64,000 bases of DNA from Plastoroseomonas arctica (GTDB taxonomy: Bacteria; Pseudomonadota; Alphaproteobacteria; Acetobacterales; Acetobacteraceae): positions 1 to 64,000 of the forward strand of contig NZ_JAAEDH010000013.1 in the NCBI RefSeq assembly GCF_018128965.1, in the 5' to 3' direction. Below, piece by piece: positions 34,270-42,586 of the stretch. Each line of letters opens with the position of its first letter. Positions within the stretch are counted from its first letter, which is position 1. Position numbers and translations under genes: made by a program. The notes under the pieces were generated by a model. It was not told the DNA's origin, searched no databases, and worked only from the letters and a program-made list of their open reading frames with translations.

Positions 34270-35810
34270 CACGTGTACCCCTTCATCAGATCGCTTTCGA
34301 GGAAAGCCGCTGCCTGGGCGCGGATGTCGCGCAGCTTGGCCGGCGCCATTCTGCGCAGCCCCATCAGCGGCATCGCCATGCGCGGGTTCTTGGCGAAACG
34401 CTCCGCGTGGCGGGCGACAAAATCCCAGTACAGCGCGTTGAACGGGCAGGCATCGGCGCCGACCGCCTTCTTCACGTCGAAGGCGCAGCCGCGGCAATGG
34501 TCGCTCATCCGGTTGATGTAGGCGCCCGAGGCCGCGTAGGGCTTTGACGCCATCACCCCGCCATCGGCGAACAGCGCCATGCCATGGGTGTTCGGCAGCT
34601 CGACCCATTCATAGGCGTCAGCGTAGACCACCAGGTACCATGCGTTCACCGCGACGGGATCGAGCCCCGCGATCAGCGCGAAATTCCCGGTCACCATCAG
34701 GCGCTGGATGTGGTGGGCGTAGGCGCGGTCGCGCGTCTGGGTGATGGCGGCGCGCAGGCAGGCCATCGGCGTGTCGCCGGTCCAGTAGAATTCAGGGAGC
34801 GGGCGGGTGGCCTCCAGCGCGTTGGTCTGCGCATAGCCTGGCATCTTCAGCCAGTAGAGCCCGCGCACATATTCGCGCCAGCCGAGGATCTGGCGGATGA
34901 AGCCTTCCACGGCGTTGAGCGGTGCCTGCCCGTCGCGCCAGGCATCCTCGGCCGCGTGGCAGCATTCGCCCGGCAGCAGCAGCCCGGCATTGAGGCTGGT
35001 GGAGATCAGCGCGTGGAACAGCGTCGCCTCGCCCTCGGCCATCGCGTCCTGATAGTCGCCGAACTGGGAGAGGCGATGGGCGACGAAATCATCGAGTGCG
35101 GCGCGCGCATCCGCCGCGGTGACCGGCCAGTCGAAATCCTCGGCCGCGCCGAAATGCGCGCCGAAGCGGGTGGCGACCAGCGCCATCACCGCGCGCGTGA
35201 CGGCATCGGGCGGGAAGCGTTGCGGGCGCGGCGGTGCCACGTCGCGCGGCAGCGGGCGGCGGTTCTTCGCGTCGTAGTTCCAGGCCCCACCGGCGGGTTC
35301 GTCGCCCTCCATGAGCAGGCCGGTCCTGGCGCGCATCTCGCGGTAGAAGAACTCCATGCGCAGCTGCTTGCGCCCCTTCGCCCAGCCGGCAAAGCCATCC
35401 AGGCTGCACAGGAAGCGCGTATCGGCGCGGATCTCCACCGGCACGCCCGTCGCCGCCTCCCAACCGCGCATCGCCTCGCGCACGCGCCATTCGCCGGGCT
35501 CGGTCGAGATGATCGCGTCGGGCTTCAGGCGCCGCGCGGCGCGCAGGACCTCGCCCGAAAAGCTGCCGGAATTGTCCGCATCATCGAGGCGCACATAGGC
35601 GATGCGCACGCCGCGCGCCTCCAGCTCGGCCGCGAAATGCCGCATGGCGGAGAGCACCAGCACGATCTTCTGCGCGTGGTGCGGGACGTAGGTGCACTCC
35701 TCCTGCACCTCCATCATCAGCACCGTGTCGCGGGCGGGATCCAGGCCATCCAGCGCCGAGAGCGAATGCGAGCACTGGTCGCCCAGCACCACGCGCAGCG
35801 CGCCACTCAT
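34269..35810 (-). CDS. Iron-sulfur bacterial cryptochrome/(6-4) photolyase (FeS-BCP/PhrB)
   Basis: The 513-residue protein belongs to the FeS-containing cryptochrome-photolyase group. The N-terminus (LRVVLGDQCSHSLSAL) and the HHAQKIVLVLSAMRHFA segment are typical. Cys351, Cys439, Cys442 and Cys455 match the four [4Fe-4S] ligands of Agrobacterium PhrB almost residue for residue. His366-His367 (AYAHHIQRLM) match the catalytic pair for (6-4) photoproduct repair. It probably repairs (6-4) lesions with light, using FAD and a lumazine antenna. The ATG overlaps the DUF6134 stop (ATGA). Confidence 0.92.
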   Translation of the reverse strand: MSGALRVVLGDQCSHSLSALDGLDPARDTVLMMEVQEECTYVPHHAQKIVLVLSAMRHFAAELEARGVRIAYVRLDDADNSGSFSGEVLRAARRLKPDAIISTEPGEWRVREAMRGWEAATGVPVEIRADTRFLCSLDGFAGWAKGRKQLRMEFFYREMRARTGLLMEGDEPAGGAWNYDAKNRRPLPRDVAPPRPQRFPPDAVTRAVMALVATRFGAHFGAAEDFDWPVTAADARAALDDFVAHRLSQFGDYQDAMAEGEATLFHALISTSLNAGLLLPGECCHAAEDAWRDGQAPLNAVEGFIRQILGWREYVRGLYWLKMPGYAQTNALEATRPLPEFYWTGDTPMACLRAAITQTRDRAYAHHIQRLMVTGNFALIAGLDPVAVNAWYLVVYADAYEWVELPNTHGMALFADGGVMASKPYAASGAYINRMSDHCRGCAFDVKKAVGADACPFNALYWDFVARHAERFAKNPRMAMPLMGLRRMAPAKLRDIRAQAAAFLESDLMKGYT

Positions 35811-36442
35811 GCGGGGGCGTATTCGATGTCGTTGCCATCCTCGCCGCGCGCGGAGAAGCCGACCCAGCGGCCGGCCGCGTCGTAGCGCGCCACCGCCTCC
35901 ACCTCGCCATGGCACACACGCGCCTCGCGCCCGACTTCCCAGGTGATCGCCAGCAGCTTGCCCGTCGTGGTGCCGAAGATCGGCACCCGCCCCAGCCTCT
36001 GCGGTTCCCACCATGACAGCGGCGCGGCCTCGGCCGGCAGGCGCTGCGGGCCCTCGGTGCCGTCCAGCAGCACCGCGCCCGCCACCGCCTCGCCGCGCAC
36101 CTCCACGATGCGGCCGTTGCGGTTGAGCCGCGACGTCACGCGGCGGAAGCGCCCGCCCTCCGTCACCTCCTCGTAGCGATGCTCGAAGCGGTAGACGACG
36201 ATGCCCAGCACGCGCGGCACGACGAGGAATTCCGAGGTCGCAACGCGCTCGCGCCCGGCCTGGGCGAAGTGGACGGTGTGGGTGCCGACCTGCTCGCCGC
36301 GGCGCATCACACGGAAGCTGAAGTCGCCCTCCTCGGCGCGTGCGCGGGCCGCCAGCAGCAGCGCCGGGGCCGCGAGGACCGCGCGGCGCCGCGTGCCGCG
36401 CGACCGCTCCTGGATGACCTCGCCATCGCCCATCGCCATCAT
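35807..36442 (-). CDS. DUF6134 family exported protein
   Basis: This protein of about 211 residues has an N-terminal basic/hydrophobic segment (GTRRRAVLAAPALLLAARARA) that looks like a signal peptide, possibly Tat-type. It continues with FSFRVMRRGEQVGTHTVHFAQAG and VYRFEHRYEEVTEGGRFRRVTS, matching DUF6134, a beta-rich family of unknown function. Several in-frame ATGs (36469, 36442, 36439, 36433) compete; 36442 follows a purine-rich GAAGGCGAGG. It is the first gene of the FeS-photolyase operon and divergent from sixA. Confidence 0.75.
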   Translation of the reverse strand: MMAMGDGEVIQERSRGTRRRAVLAAPALLLAARARAEEGDFSFRVMRRGEQVGTHTVHFAQAGRERVATSEFLVVPRVLGIVVYRFEHRYEEVTEGGRFRRVTSRLNRNGRIVEVRGEAVAGAVLLDGTEGPQRLPAEAAPLSWWEPQRLGRVPIFGTTTGKLLAITWEVGREARVCHGEVEAVARYDAAGRWVGFSARGEDGNDIEYAPA

Positions 36443-36599
36443 CGCCTCGCCTTCCGCCACCGCGGCCATCGATCCGGCCCACGCGAGGGCAAACTGCGCG
36501 CGATCGCCGTCGCGTCAAGCCTTCGTAACCGAGCGTTGCGCGGCAGGCGCGTCGGTCGGGGCGCGACAGGGCGCGGCGCGCATGGCATGATCGCGCCCC

Positions 36600-37127
36600 A
36601 TGCGCCAACTGCTCCTGCTGCGGCACGCCAAGTCATCCTGGGATGACCCGAAGCTGCCCGACCACGCCCGCCCCCTGAATGCGCGCGGCAAACGCGCCGC
36701 ATCGGGCATGGCGCGCGCCATGCGTGAGCTGGGCCTTTCCCCCGACGTGGTGCTGGTCTCCTCGGCCAGGCGGACGCTGCAGACGCTGGAGGCGCTGGCC
36801 CCGCTGCCGGACAGCCCGATCATCATGCCGATGGACGATCTCTACCTCGCTCCCTGGACGCGCCTGCTCGAGCTGGTCCGCCGGGTGCCGGAGACGGTGC
36901 GCTCCGTGCTGCTGATCGGCCACAACCCCGGCCTGCACGACCTGGCCCTCGCGCTCCCTGGCCCCGGTGGCCTTGCCAGCGCGCCGGCGCTGCGCCTGGC
37001 CGATGCCTACCCGACCTGTGGCCTCGCGGAATACTCCGTCGCCCTGCCCTGGCCGCAGCTGGAGACCGGCGGCGGCCGCCTGGTCCGCTTCCTCCCCCCC
37101 GCCGACCTGCCCGAGATGGCGGGCTGA
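36600..37127 (+). CDS. sixA: SixA-type phosphohistidine phosphatase
   Basis: The 175-residue histidine-phosphatase-superfamily protein begins with the RHG motif MRQLLLLRHAKSSWDD (catalytic His9), has SSARRTLQT with the second Arg, and LLIGHNPGLHDL with the second catalytic His. Short length and the RHAKSSW start indicate SixA, which dephosphorylates phosphohistidine domains of HPt or PTS proteins. It is two bases upstream of a CHAD gene, a recurrent pairing. Confidence 0.88.
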   Translation: MRQLLLLRHAKSSWDDPKLPDHARPLNARGKRAASGMARAMRELGLSPDVVLVSSARRTLQTLEALAPLPDSPIIMPMDDLYLAPWTRLLELVRRVPETVRSVLLIGHNPGLHDLALALPGPGGLASAPALRLADAYPTCGLAEYSVALPWPQLETGGGRLVRFLPPADLPEMAG

Positions 37128-37129
37128 GC

Positions 37130-38659
37130 ATGCCCGACCAGGACGTGCCGACGGCCGAGATCATCGAGATCCCGCCGCCGCCCGAACCGCCGGCGGCGGC
37201 GAGCCTCACGCTCGAGGTTGCGCTACCGCCCGAGGATGCCGCGCGCCTGTCGCGCCTGCCGGCGATCGCGGCCCGGCGCAACGGGCGCAGCCGCGGCGCA
37301 GCCGAGAGCCTGCTCTGGCTCGACACCCCGACCGGGACGCTCGCGGCCGAGGGCCTCGCGCTGGAGCAATCGCCGCGCGGGCAGCGCAGCCTGATCCGCG
37401 CCCTGCCCGCCCCGCACGGTGCGAGCCACCCCGGCGCCGCGCCCGAGACCCTGCCGATCGAGACGCTGCCCGAATGCGCGCCCGAGGCGCCCTACATCTC
37501 GATCGCCGCCTTCGACGGCCGCCGGCTGAGCTTCACCCTCGACGACCCGGCCGGACCGGTCACCGCCATCCTGCGCACCGGCAAGCTGCGCGCGGTGGCT
37601 GCCGAGCGCGAGATCGCGCGCCTCACGCTCACCGGGCCGCCCGGCGCCGTCGTCGCCATGATCCAGGCGATCGCGGCCGAGCTGCCCGCCCTGCCCCCGC
37701 TCGCGAGCCTCGCCGAGGAAGCCCGGGCGCTGGCCCACGGCATCCCCGCCCGGCCGCGCCGGCGCGGCGCGCCCGATCTCGCGACGGCGGAGACGGTGGC
37801 CGACGCCCTGGCCCAGGCGAGCGGGCATCTCGCCGATGCGGTGCTCGCGATGGCCCCCCTGGTCGGCGCCGATGCCGGGCCCGAGGGCGTGCACCAGATG
37901 CGTGTCGGGCTGCGCCGCCTGCGCTCGATGCTCAAGCTGATGCGCAAGGCCGCCGACGGACCGGCGCCGCGCGCGCTGGAGGACGGTCTCAAGACCCTGC
38001 TCGCCTATCTTGGCCCGGCGCGGGACTGGGACGTCTTCACCCGCGGTCTCGGCGCCCAGGTGGCCGAGGCGATGCCCGGCAACCGCCCGATCGCGCAGTT
38101 CCTCGACGCCGCCGAGCAGCGCCGGCAGGAAGCCTATGTCGCGCTCGAGGCTTTCCTCGCGGGGCCTGGGTATCGCGCCATCGCCTGGGAGCTGGCGGCG
38201 TTTCCGGCGACCCTCGCCTGGCGCGAGGGCGCATCGGCGGATGCGCTGGCGCTGCAGGCCACGCCGCTCGAGGCGTTCGGCGCCCACCTGCTCGGCCGCC
38301 GCTGGAAGGGGCTCGCCCGCGACGCCGCCGGGATGGAGGCGATGGACGGGGAGCGCCTGCACGAGATGCGGCTGGACGCGAAGCGCCTGCGCTACGCGGC
38401 GGAACTCTTCGCACCCCTGTTTGCCCCGCGCCGAACGCGACGTTTCCAGAAGCGCCTGGCGGCCTTGCAGGAGGCGCTGGGGCTTGCCAATGACGCGACA
38501 GTGGCGTCCAATCTGGCGCAGTCACTGGCCAATGGCCGCGCAGAGCGGTCCTTCGCCATCGGTGTCGTGACCGGATGGGCGCAGGCTCAGGCGGTGCGAA
38601 TCCGTCGGGATGCCGAGGATACCTGGACCGCGCTTGACGCTGCCGGACCCTTCTGGTAG
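37130..38659 (+). CDS. CYTH-CHAD domain protein
   Basis: The 509-residue protein has a degenerate N-terminal CYTH-like region (LTLEVALPPEDAARLSRLP; the usual ExExK is not intact). A CHAD domain follows from about residue 210 with conserved histidine-basic helices: VHQMRVGLRRLRSMLKLMRK and LHEMRLDAKRLRYAAELFAP. CHAD domains bind polyphosphate; CYTH domains hydrolyse triphosphates. With the CYTH active site damaged, polyphosphate binding is the most likely remaining function. It is co-transcribed with sixA. Confidence 0.86.
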   Translation: MPDQDVPTAEIIEIPPPPEPPAAASLTLEVALPPEDAARLSRLPAIAARRNGRSRGAAESLLWLDTPTGTLAAEGLALEQSPRGQRSLIRALPAPHGASHPGAAPETLPIETLPECAPEAPYISIAAFDGRRLSFTLDDPAGPVTAILRTGKLRAVAAEREIARLTLTGPPGAVVAMIQAIAAELPALPPLASLAEEARALAHGIPARPRRRGAPDLATAETVADALAQASGHLADAVLAMAPLVGADAGPEGVHQMRVGLRRLRSMLKLMRKAADGPAPRALEDGLKTLLAYLGPARDWDVFTRGLGAQVAEAMPGNRPIAQFLDAAEQRRQEAYVALEAFLAGPGYRAIAWELAAFPATLAWREGASADALALQATPLEAFGAHLLGRRWKGLARDAAGMEAMDGERLHEMRLDAKRLRYAAELFAPLFAPRRTRRFQKRLAALQEALGLANDATVASNLAQSLANGRAERSFAIGVVTGWAQAQAVRIRRDAEDTWTALDAAGPFW

Positions 38660-38699
38660 CCGCCATTCACGTTTCAGTGAGATGTCTGCCGCATTGCGG

Positions 38700-38705
38700 T
38701 ATACT
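38700..38705 (+). promoter_or_regulatory. Candidate -10 element TATACT
   Basis: TATACT lies 28 bases upstream of the nuclease ATG (38734) inside a short non-coding gap. It resembles a sigma-70 -10 hexamer. No convincing -35 box is seen at 16-18 bases upstream, so the call is tentative. Confidence 0.25.
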
Positions 38706-38733
38706 GTTACGCTGACCGCTTCGGAGCTGCTCG

Positions 38734-39279
38734 ATGTTGCCGAGACGCCGGATATTCCGCCCTGCACCCTCCGCCAGACGCCTTGGCGGGGCTTTCGCCG
38801 TGTTCACGGTCGCCGCCCTCACCTCCCTGCTCCTGGGACTTGGCCTGCCGACGAACCTGTTCGGTTCGGCGCCGCGCGAGCAGGAGTGGTCGGCGCAGTT
38901 TGGCGACGTGCGGATCGTCGATGGCGAGACCCTGCGCCTGGGTGAACGCGTCCTCCGCCTGGCCAATCTCGACGCGCCCGAGCGGGGGCAGAGCTGCCGC
39001 GACGCGGGCGGGGCGCGGTTCGATTGCGGGGATGCCGCCGCCGCTGCCCTCGCCAGGCTCATCGCCGGCCGCCCGGTGATCTGCCGCGTCTCCGGCCGGG
39101 ATAGCTTCGGCCGCGGCCTGGGCAGTTGCAGCGCTGGCGGGCTCGATCTCAATGCTGGCCTCGTGGCATCCGGCTTCGCGGCGGCCGATGGCGCGAGCCT
39201 GCGGCTGGTCGAGCAGGAGGCCCGGCGCGCGGCGCGCGGCCTGTGGGCGGGCACCACCCCGGCCTGGACGCAGCGCTAG
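38734..39279 (+). CDS. Thermonuclease (SNase-like) family protein, membrane-anchored
   Basis: The 181-residue product has an N-terminal hydrophobic helix (about residues 18-43) and an SNase-like OB-fold: [30 protein letters not shown], then [13 protein letters not shown] and a C-terminal [11 protein letters not shown]. The first motif has Glu where many nucleases have Asp (VxDGDT), so catalytic competence is uncertain. It probably faces the periplasm. It lies 74 bases after the CHAD gene with a possible promoter of its own. Confidence 0.78.
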   Translation: MLPRRRIFRPAPSARRLGGAFAVFTVAALTSLLLGLGLPTNLFGSAPREQEWSAQFGDVRIVDGETLRLGERVLRLANLDAPERGQSCRDAGGARFDCGDAAAAALARLIAGRPVICRVSGRDSFGRGLGSCSAGGLDLNAGLVASGFAAADGASLRLVEQEARRAARGLWAGTTPAWTQR

Positions 39280-39398
39280 GCGCACCGCTTCGTGGGGCTT
39301 GGTTAACGGCCTGTCAGGTTTGCCATTTCGGCCCGCCTGCCGATATCGTGCGGTGCAACATGCGGCCGCCAGCCGCGCCCTCGCCAAGGATCCATGCC

Positions 39399-40706
39399 AT
39401 GAGCCAGCCGGCCTATAAATCCGTGACCATGACGCTCGACGGCACCAACAAGAGCCTGACCTTGCCGCTGGTCAGCGGCACGCTCGGCCCGCAGGTCGCC
39501 GATATCCGCAAGCTGTACAACGAGCTCGGCGTCTTCACCTACGACCCCGGCTATGGCGGTACCGCCGCCTGCGACAGCAAGATCACCTATATCGACGGCG
39601 ACGAGGGCATCCTGCTCTACCGCGGCTACCCGATCGCGCAGCTGGCCGAGCAGAGCGACTTCGTCGAGGTCGCCTACCTGCTCATGCATGGCGAGCTGCC
39701 CTCGCCGGCGGAGCTTGCCGAATTCACCACCGGCGTGACGCGCCACACCATGCTGCACGAGCAGATCCGGAATTTCCTGAACGGCTTCCGCCGCGACGCC
39801 CACCCGATGGCCGTCATGTGCGGCGTGGTCGGCGCACTCGCCGCCTTCTACCACGACAGCCTCGACATCCATGACCCGGAGGTGCGGCGCATCTCGGCCT
39901 TCCGGCTGATCGCGAAGGTGCCCACGATCGCCGCCTGGGCGTACAAGTATGCGCTCGGCCAGCCCTTCATCTATCCGCGCAACGACCTCAGCTACGCGGC
40001 GAACTTCCTGCACATGCTGAACTCGGTGCCGGCCGAGCCCTACGAGGTCTCCCCGGTGCTCGCGCGCGCGATGGACCGCATCCTCGTCCTGCATGCGGAC
40101 CACGAGCAGAACGCGTCCACTTCGACCGTGCGCCTCGCGGGCTCGACCGGGGCGAACCCCTTCGCCTGCATCGCGGCCGGGATCGCGGCGCTGTGGGGCC
40201 CCGCCCATGGCGGTGCCAACGAGGCGGTGCTGAAGATGCTGGCCGAGATCGGCCATGTCGACAACATTCCCGCCTTCATCGCGAAGGTGAAGGACAAGAA
40301 CTCCGACGTGAAACTGATGGGCTTCGGCCATCGCGTGTACAAGAACTTCGACCCGCGTGCGCAGATCCTCAAGCAGAGCTGCGACGAGGTCCTGAAGGAG
40401 CTCGGCGTCAACGACGAGCCGCTGCTGCCGCTCGCGATGGAACTCGAACGCATCGCGCTGACGGACGAGTATTTCATCTCGCGCAAGCTCTACCCGAACG
40501 TCGATTTCTACTCGGGCATCATCCTCAAGGCGATGGGCATCCCGACGTCGATGTTCACGGTGATCTTCGCCGTGGCGCGCACCGTCGGGTGGGTCAGCCA
40601 GTGGAAAGAGATGATGGAGGACCCGACCCAGCGCATCGGCCGCCCGCGGCAGGTGTATACGGGTGCAACCACGCGCGACTACGTGAAGCTCGACGCCCGC
40701 GCCTGA
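39399..40706 (+). CDS. gltA: Citrate synthase, type II
   Basis: This 435-residue TCA-cycle enzyme condenses acetyl-CoA and oxaloacetate. It shows [77 protein letters not shown] (active-site His), [15 protein letters not shown] and the C-terminal RPRQVYTG. The length is that of hexameric type II enzymes. ATG 39399 is chosen because [15 protein letters not shown] fits the family start. A strong hairpin follows immediately. Confidence 0.96.
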   Translation: MSQPAYKSVTMTLDGTNKSLTLPLVSGTLGPQVADIRKLYNELGVFTYDPGYGGTAACDSKITYIDGDEGILLYRGYPIAQLAEQSDFVEVAYLLMHGELPSPAELAEFTTGVTRHTMLHEQIRNFLNGFRRDAHPMAVMCGVVGALAAFYHDSLDIHDPEVRRISAFRLIAKVPTIAAWAYKYALGQPFIYPRNDLSYAANFLHMLNSVPAEPYEVSPVLARAMDRILVLHADHEQNASTSTVRLAGSTGANPFACIAAGIAALWGPAHGGANEAVLKMLAEIGHVDNIPAFIAKVKDKNSDVKLMGFGHRVYKNFDPRAQILKQSCDEVLKELGVNDEPLLPLAMELERIALTDEYFISRKLYPNVDFYSGIILKAMGIPTSMFTVIFAVARTVGWVSQWKEMMEDPTQRIGRPRQVYTGATTRDYVKLDARA

Positions 40707-40744
40707 GCAAGCATTGGGGGGTGGGTTCACCCCCCAAATTGCTC
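40705..40744 (+). terminator. Strong hairpin after gltA
   Basis: GAGCAA (40705-40710) pairs with TTGCTC (40739-40744). Inside it a perfect 10-base stem (40714-40723 with 40728-40737) closes a GGTT tetraloop. The element overlaps the last two bases of the stop codon. No T-run follows, so it may act as a Rho-linked or RNA-stabilising terminator. Its head GAGCAAG resembles other post-stop elements in the window. Confidence 0.65.
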
Positions 40745-41041
40745 GCCGTCGTCGCGCCGGCCCATGCAGCGCGACTGACCGGATCCAGTCCGGAACGAAA
40801 TCACATCAGAACAGAAACGAAGAACCACGCGGGAGGCGTCATCTCGCGTGCGTTCTATTGGCTAGCGGCTGGCTGCGGGTTGGCTGCTGATTCATGCATG
40901 ACTCAATTGATTCGATTTGATTCTGAACACAACTTATGCGGGAAAAACCTTGATAGCATCATTCGAAAGTCTCTTGATTTTGTTCCAAATTATAACGAAT
41001 GATGAATCTCTGAGTTGCAAATCTTTGTGAGAACTCAACCT
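40707..41041. other. A+T-rich gap between gltA and a hypothetical gene
   Basis: These 335 bases hold the gltA hairpin, then a stretch from about 40790 that is strikingly A+T-rich for this genome. It contains TATAAC at 40991, a possible -10 box for the gene at 41042, and a 34-codon open frame at 40898-41002. I see no tRNA, riboswitch or mobile-element signature. Confidence 0.6.
40898..41002 (+). CDS. Possible 34-residue small protein in A+T-rich DNA
   Basis: An ATG at 40898 opens a 34-codon frame ending at 41002, with a balanced composition (MTQLIRFDSEHNLCGKN...) unlike the Ala/Arg-rich shadow frames of this genome. There is no clear Shine-Dalgarno and no family match. It could be a chance frame in A+T-rich DNA, a small protein or a leader for the gene at 41042. 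Confidence 0.2.
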   Translation: MTQLIRFDSEHNLCGKNLDSIIRKSLDFVPNYNE

Positions 41042-41695
41042 ATGAACGCAATCTCCCGCCCTTTCGGTCCCAAGCCTTTTGACAACCTCGTGCGCACCCG
41101 ACTGCAAGCCTGGCCGCAGCACCCACCCGGCGCACCCTTCCCGGGCCGCTGGCTGCGCGGGCGCCCGGGCAACGACATCACCTCCCAGCCCTACCTGAAG
41201 CTGCCCGGCAGCCGGAACATGCGCACCATCCCGGACGGGCTGTGGCTCTGTTTCGGGCCGAACCCGGACGATCCCTATGTGGACATCCTCTGCATCGAGG
41301 CCTGCTCGACCACGCAGAACATGTTCGACAAGCGCGCCCGCTTCGCGCCCAGCACCTGCTCGCTCCAGGTCTGCTGCCCGCTGCCCTGGCTGTTCAACGA
41401 CACCGAGGACCAGCCTGTGGACGGCTTCCCGCCCGGCACGCCGCGCTGGCGCATCGTCGGGCTGCACAAGCACGAGCCGACCCAGGCGCTCATCCTGCCG
41501 GTGCGCGACCTGCGCGTGATTTACGGGCTGCGGGGGAAGAACTACGAAGGCTTCGCCCGGCACCAGGTGGCCCATGGGCACGAGTTCTTCTGCCCGATGG
41601 AGGCGCTGACCGCGCAGGATGGGCATGAGAACCCCGCGCTGCGCAGCCTGATCGCGCGGGCCTCGGTCAGTGCGGCGTTCATGCATCACGCCTGA
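41042..41695 (+). CDS. Hypothetical cytoplasmic protein
   Basis: The 217-residue protein has no signal peptide or membrane helix. It has several cysteines (WLCFGPNPDD, ILCIEACSTTQNMFDKR, CSLQVCCPLPW) and a C-terminal basic region, but no motif I recognise. ATG 41042 is preferred to an in-frame TTG at 41015. It stands alone downstream of an A+T-rich gap and 87 bases before the racemase-family gene. Third-position G+C is normal for the genome, so the frame itself is credible. Confidence 0.6.
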   Translation: MNAISRPFGPKPFDNLVRTRLQAWPQHPPGAPFPGRWLRGRPGNDITSQPYLKLPGSRNMRTIPDGLWLCFGPNPDDPYVDILCIEACSTTQNMFDKRARFAPSTCSLQVCCPLPWLFNDTEDQPVDGFPPGTPRWRIVGLHKHEPTQALILPVRDLRVIYGLRGKNYEGFARHQVAHGHEFFCPMEALTAQDGHENPALRSLIARASVSAAFMHHA

Positions 41696-41782
41696 GCCGC
41701 AAGACCAGGCGCGCCACGCGTGCTTGCATCCGCGGGATGTTTGGTTCATCGGCCGGGTGGAACGCCCCTGGAGACAGCCTTC

Positions 41783-42523
41783 ATGCACGATGACGCGGCA
41801 CGGATGGGGGGCACCCGCCTCGGCATGCTCACGCCCTCCTCCAACACCGTGCTGGAGCCCGCGACGGCCTGGCTGCTGGCGGGCACGCCGCACACTACCG
41901 CGCATTTCCAGCGGCTGCGGGTGCTGCGCATCGGCATGGACCCGGCGCTCAACGCGCAGTTCGACACCGCGCCGATGGTCGCTGCCGCCGAGTTCCTGGC
42001 CGACGCACAGGTCCATGCGCTGTGCTGGAACGGCACCTCGGGGTCCTGGCTCGGCCTGGACGCCGACCGCGCCTTCTGTGCCGCGGCCACAGCCGCGACC
42101 GGCCTGCCCTGCATCACCGCCACACTCGCGCTGCACGACGCGCTGGCCGCCCTCGGCGCCCGGCGCATCGCGCTGGTGACGCCCTACCTTGCGGAGATCC
42201 AGGACGCCATCGTCGCGAACTTCGCCGCCGCCGGCATCGCCACCATCGCCGAGCGCCATCTGGAGGACCCGGGCAATTTCAGCTTCGCCGGCCATCCCGC
42301 CGCCAAGGTGGACGCCCTGGTCCGCGAGGTCGCGGCGGAGCGGCCGGACGCCATCATCATCCACTGCACCAATTTCCGCGGCACCGAAGGGGCTGCCGCC
42401 ATCGAGGCGGAGACCGGCGTCCCGGTGCTCGATTCCATCGCCGTGTCGCTCTGGGGCGCGCTGCGCGCGGCCGGTGCACCGACCGCGCCGCTGGCCCGGC
42501 ACGGGCGCCTCTTCACCCTGTAG
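41783..42523 (+). CDS. Asp/Glu racemase-superfamily protein (maleate isomerase / arylmalonate decarboxylase-like)
   Basis: The 246-residue protein begins GTRLGMLTPSSNTVLEP, the hallmark of the maleate cis-trans isomerase/arylmalonate decarboxylase group. The two expected active-site cysteines fit ALCWNGTSG and IIHCTNFRG. These enzymes isomerise maleate to fumarate or decarboxylate malonates. ATG 41783 has GGAG nine bases upstream. The Bug-type dicarboxylate receptor encoded next suggests they handle the same or related acids. Confidence 0.82.
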   Translation: MHDDAARMGGTRLGMLTPSSNTVLEPATAWLLAGTPHTTAHFQRLRVLRIGMDPALNAQFDTAPMVAAAEFLADAQVHALCWNGTSGSWLGLDADRAFCAAATAATGLPCITATLALHDALAALGARRIALVTPYLAEIQDAIVANFAAAGIATIAERHLEDPGNFSFAGHPAAKVDALVREVAAERPDAIIIHCTNFRGTEGAAAIEAETGVPVLDSIAVSLWGALRAAGAPTAPLARHGRLFTL

Positions 42524-42586
42524 GGCTTCCGTTCCAGACTGCCTCCCGAAGGCCCGGACCAACCGGCCTAGACGAGGAGGACGCCC

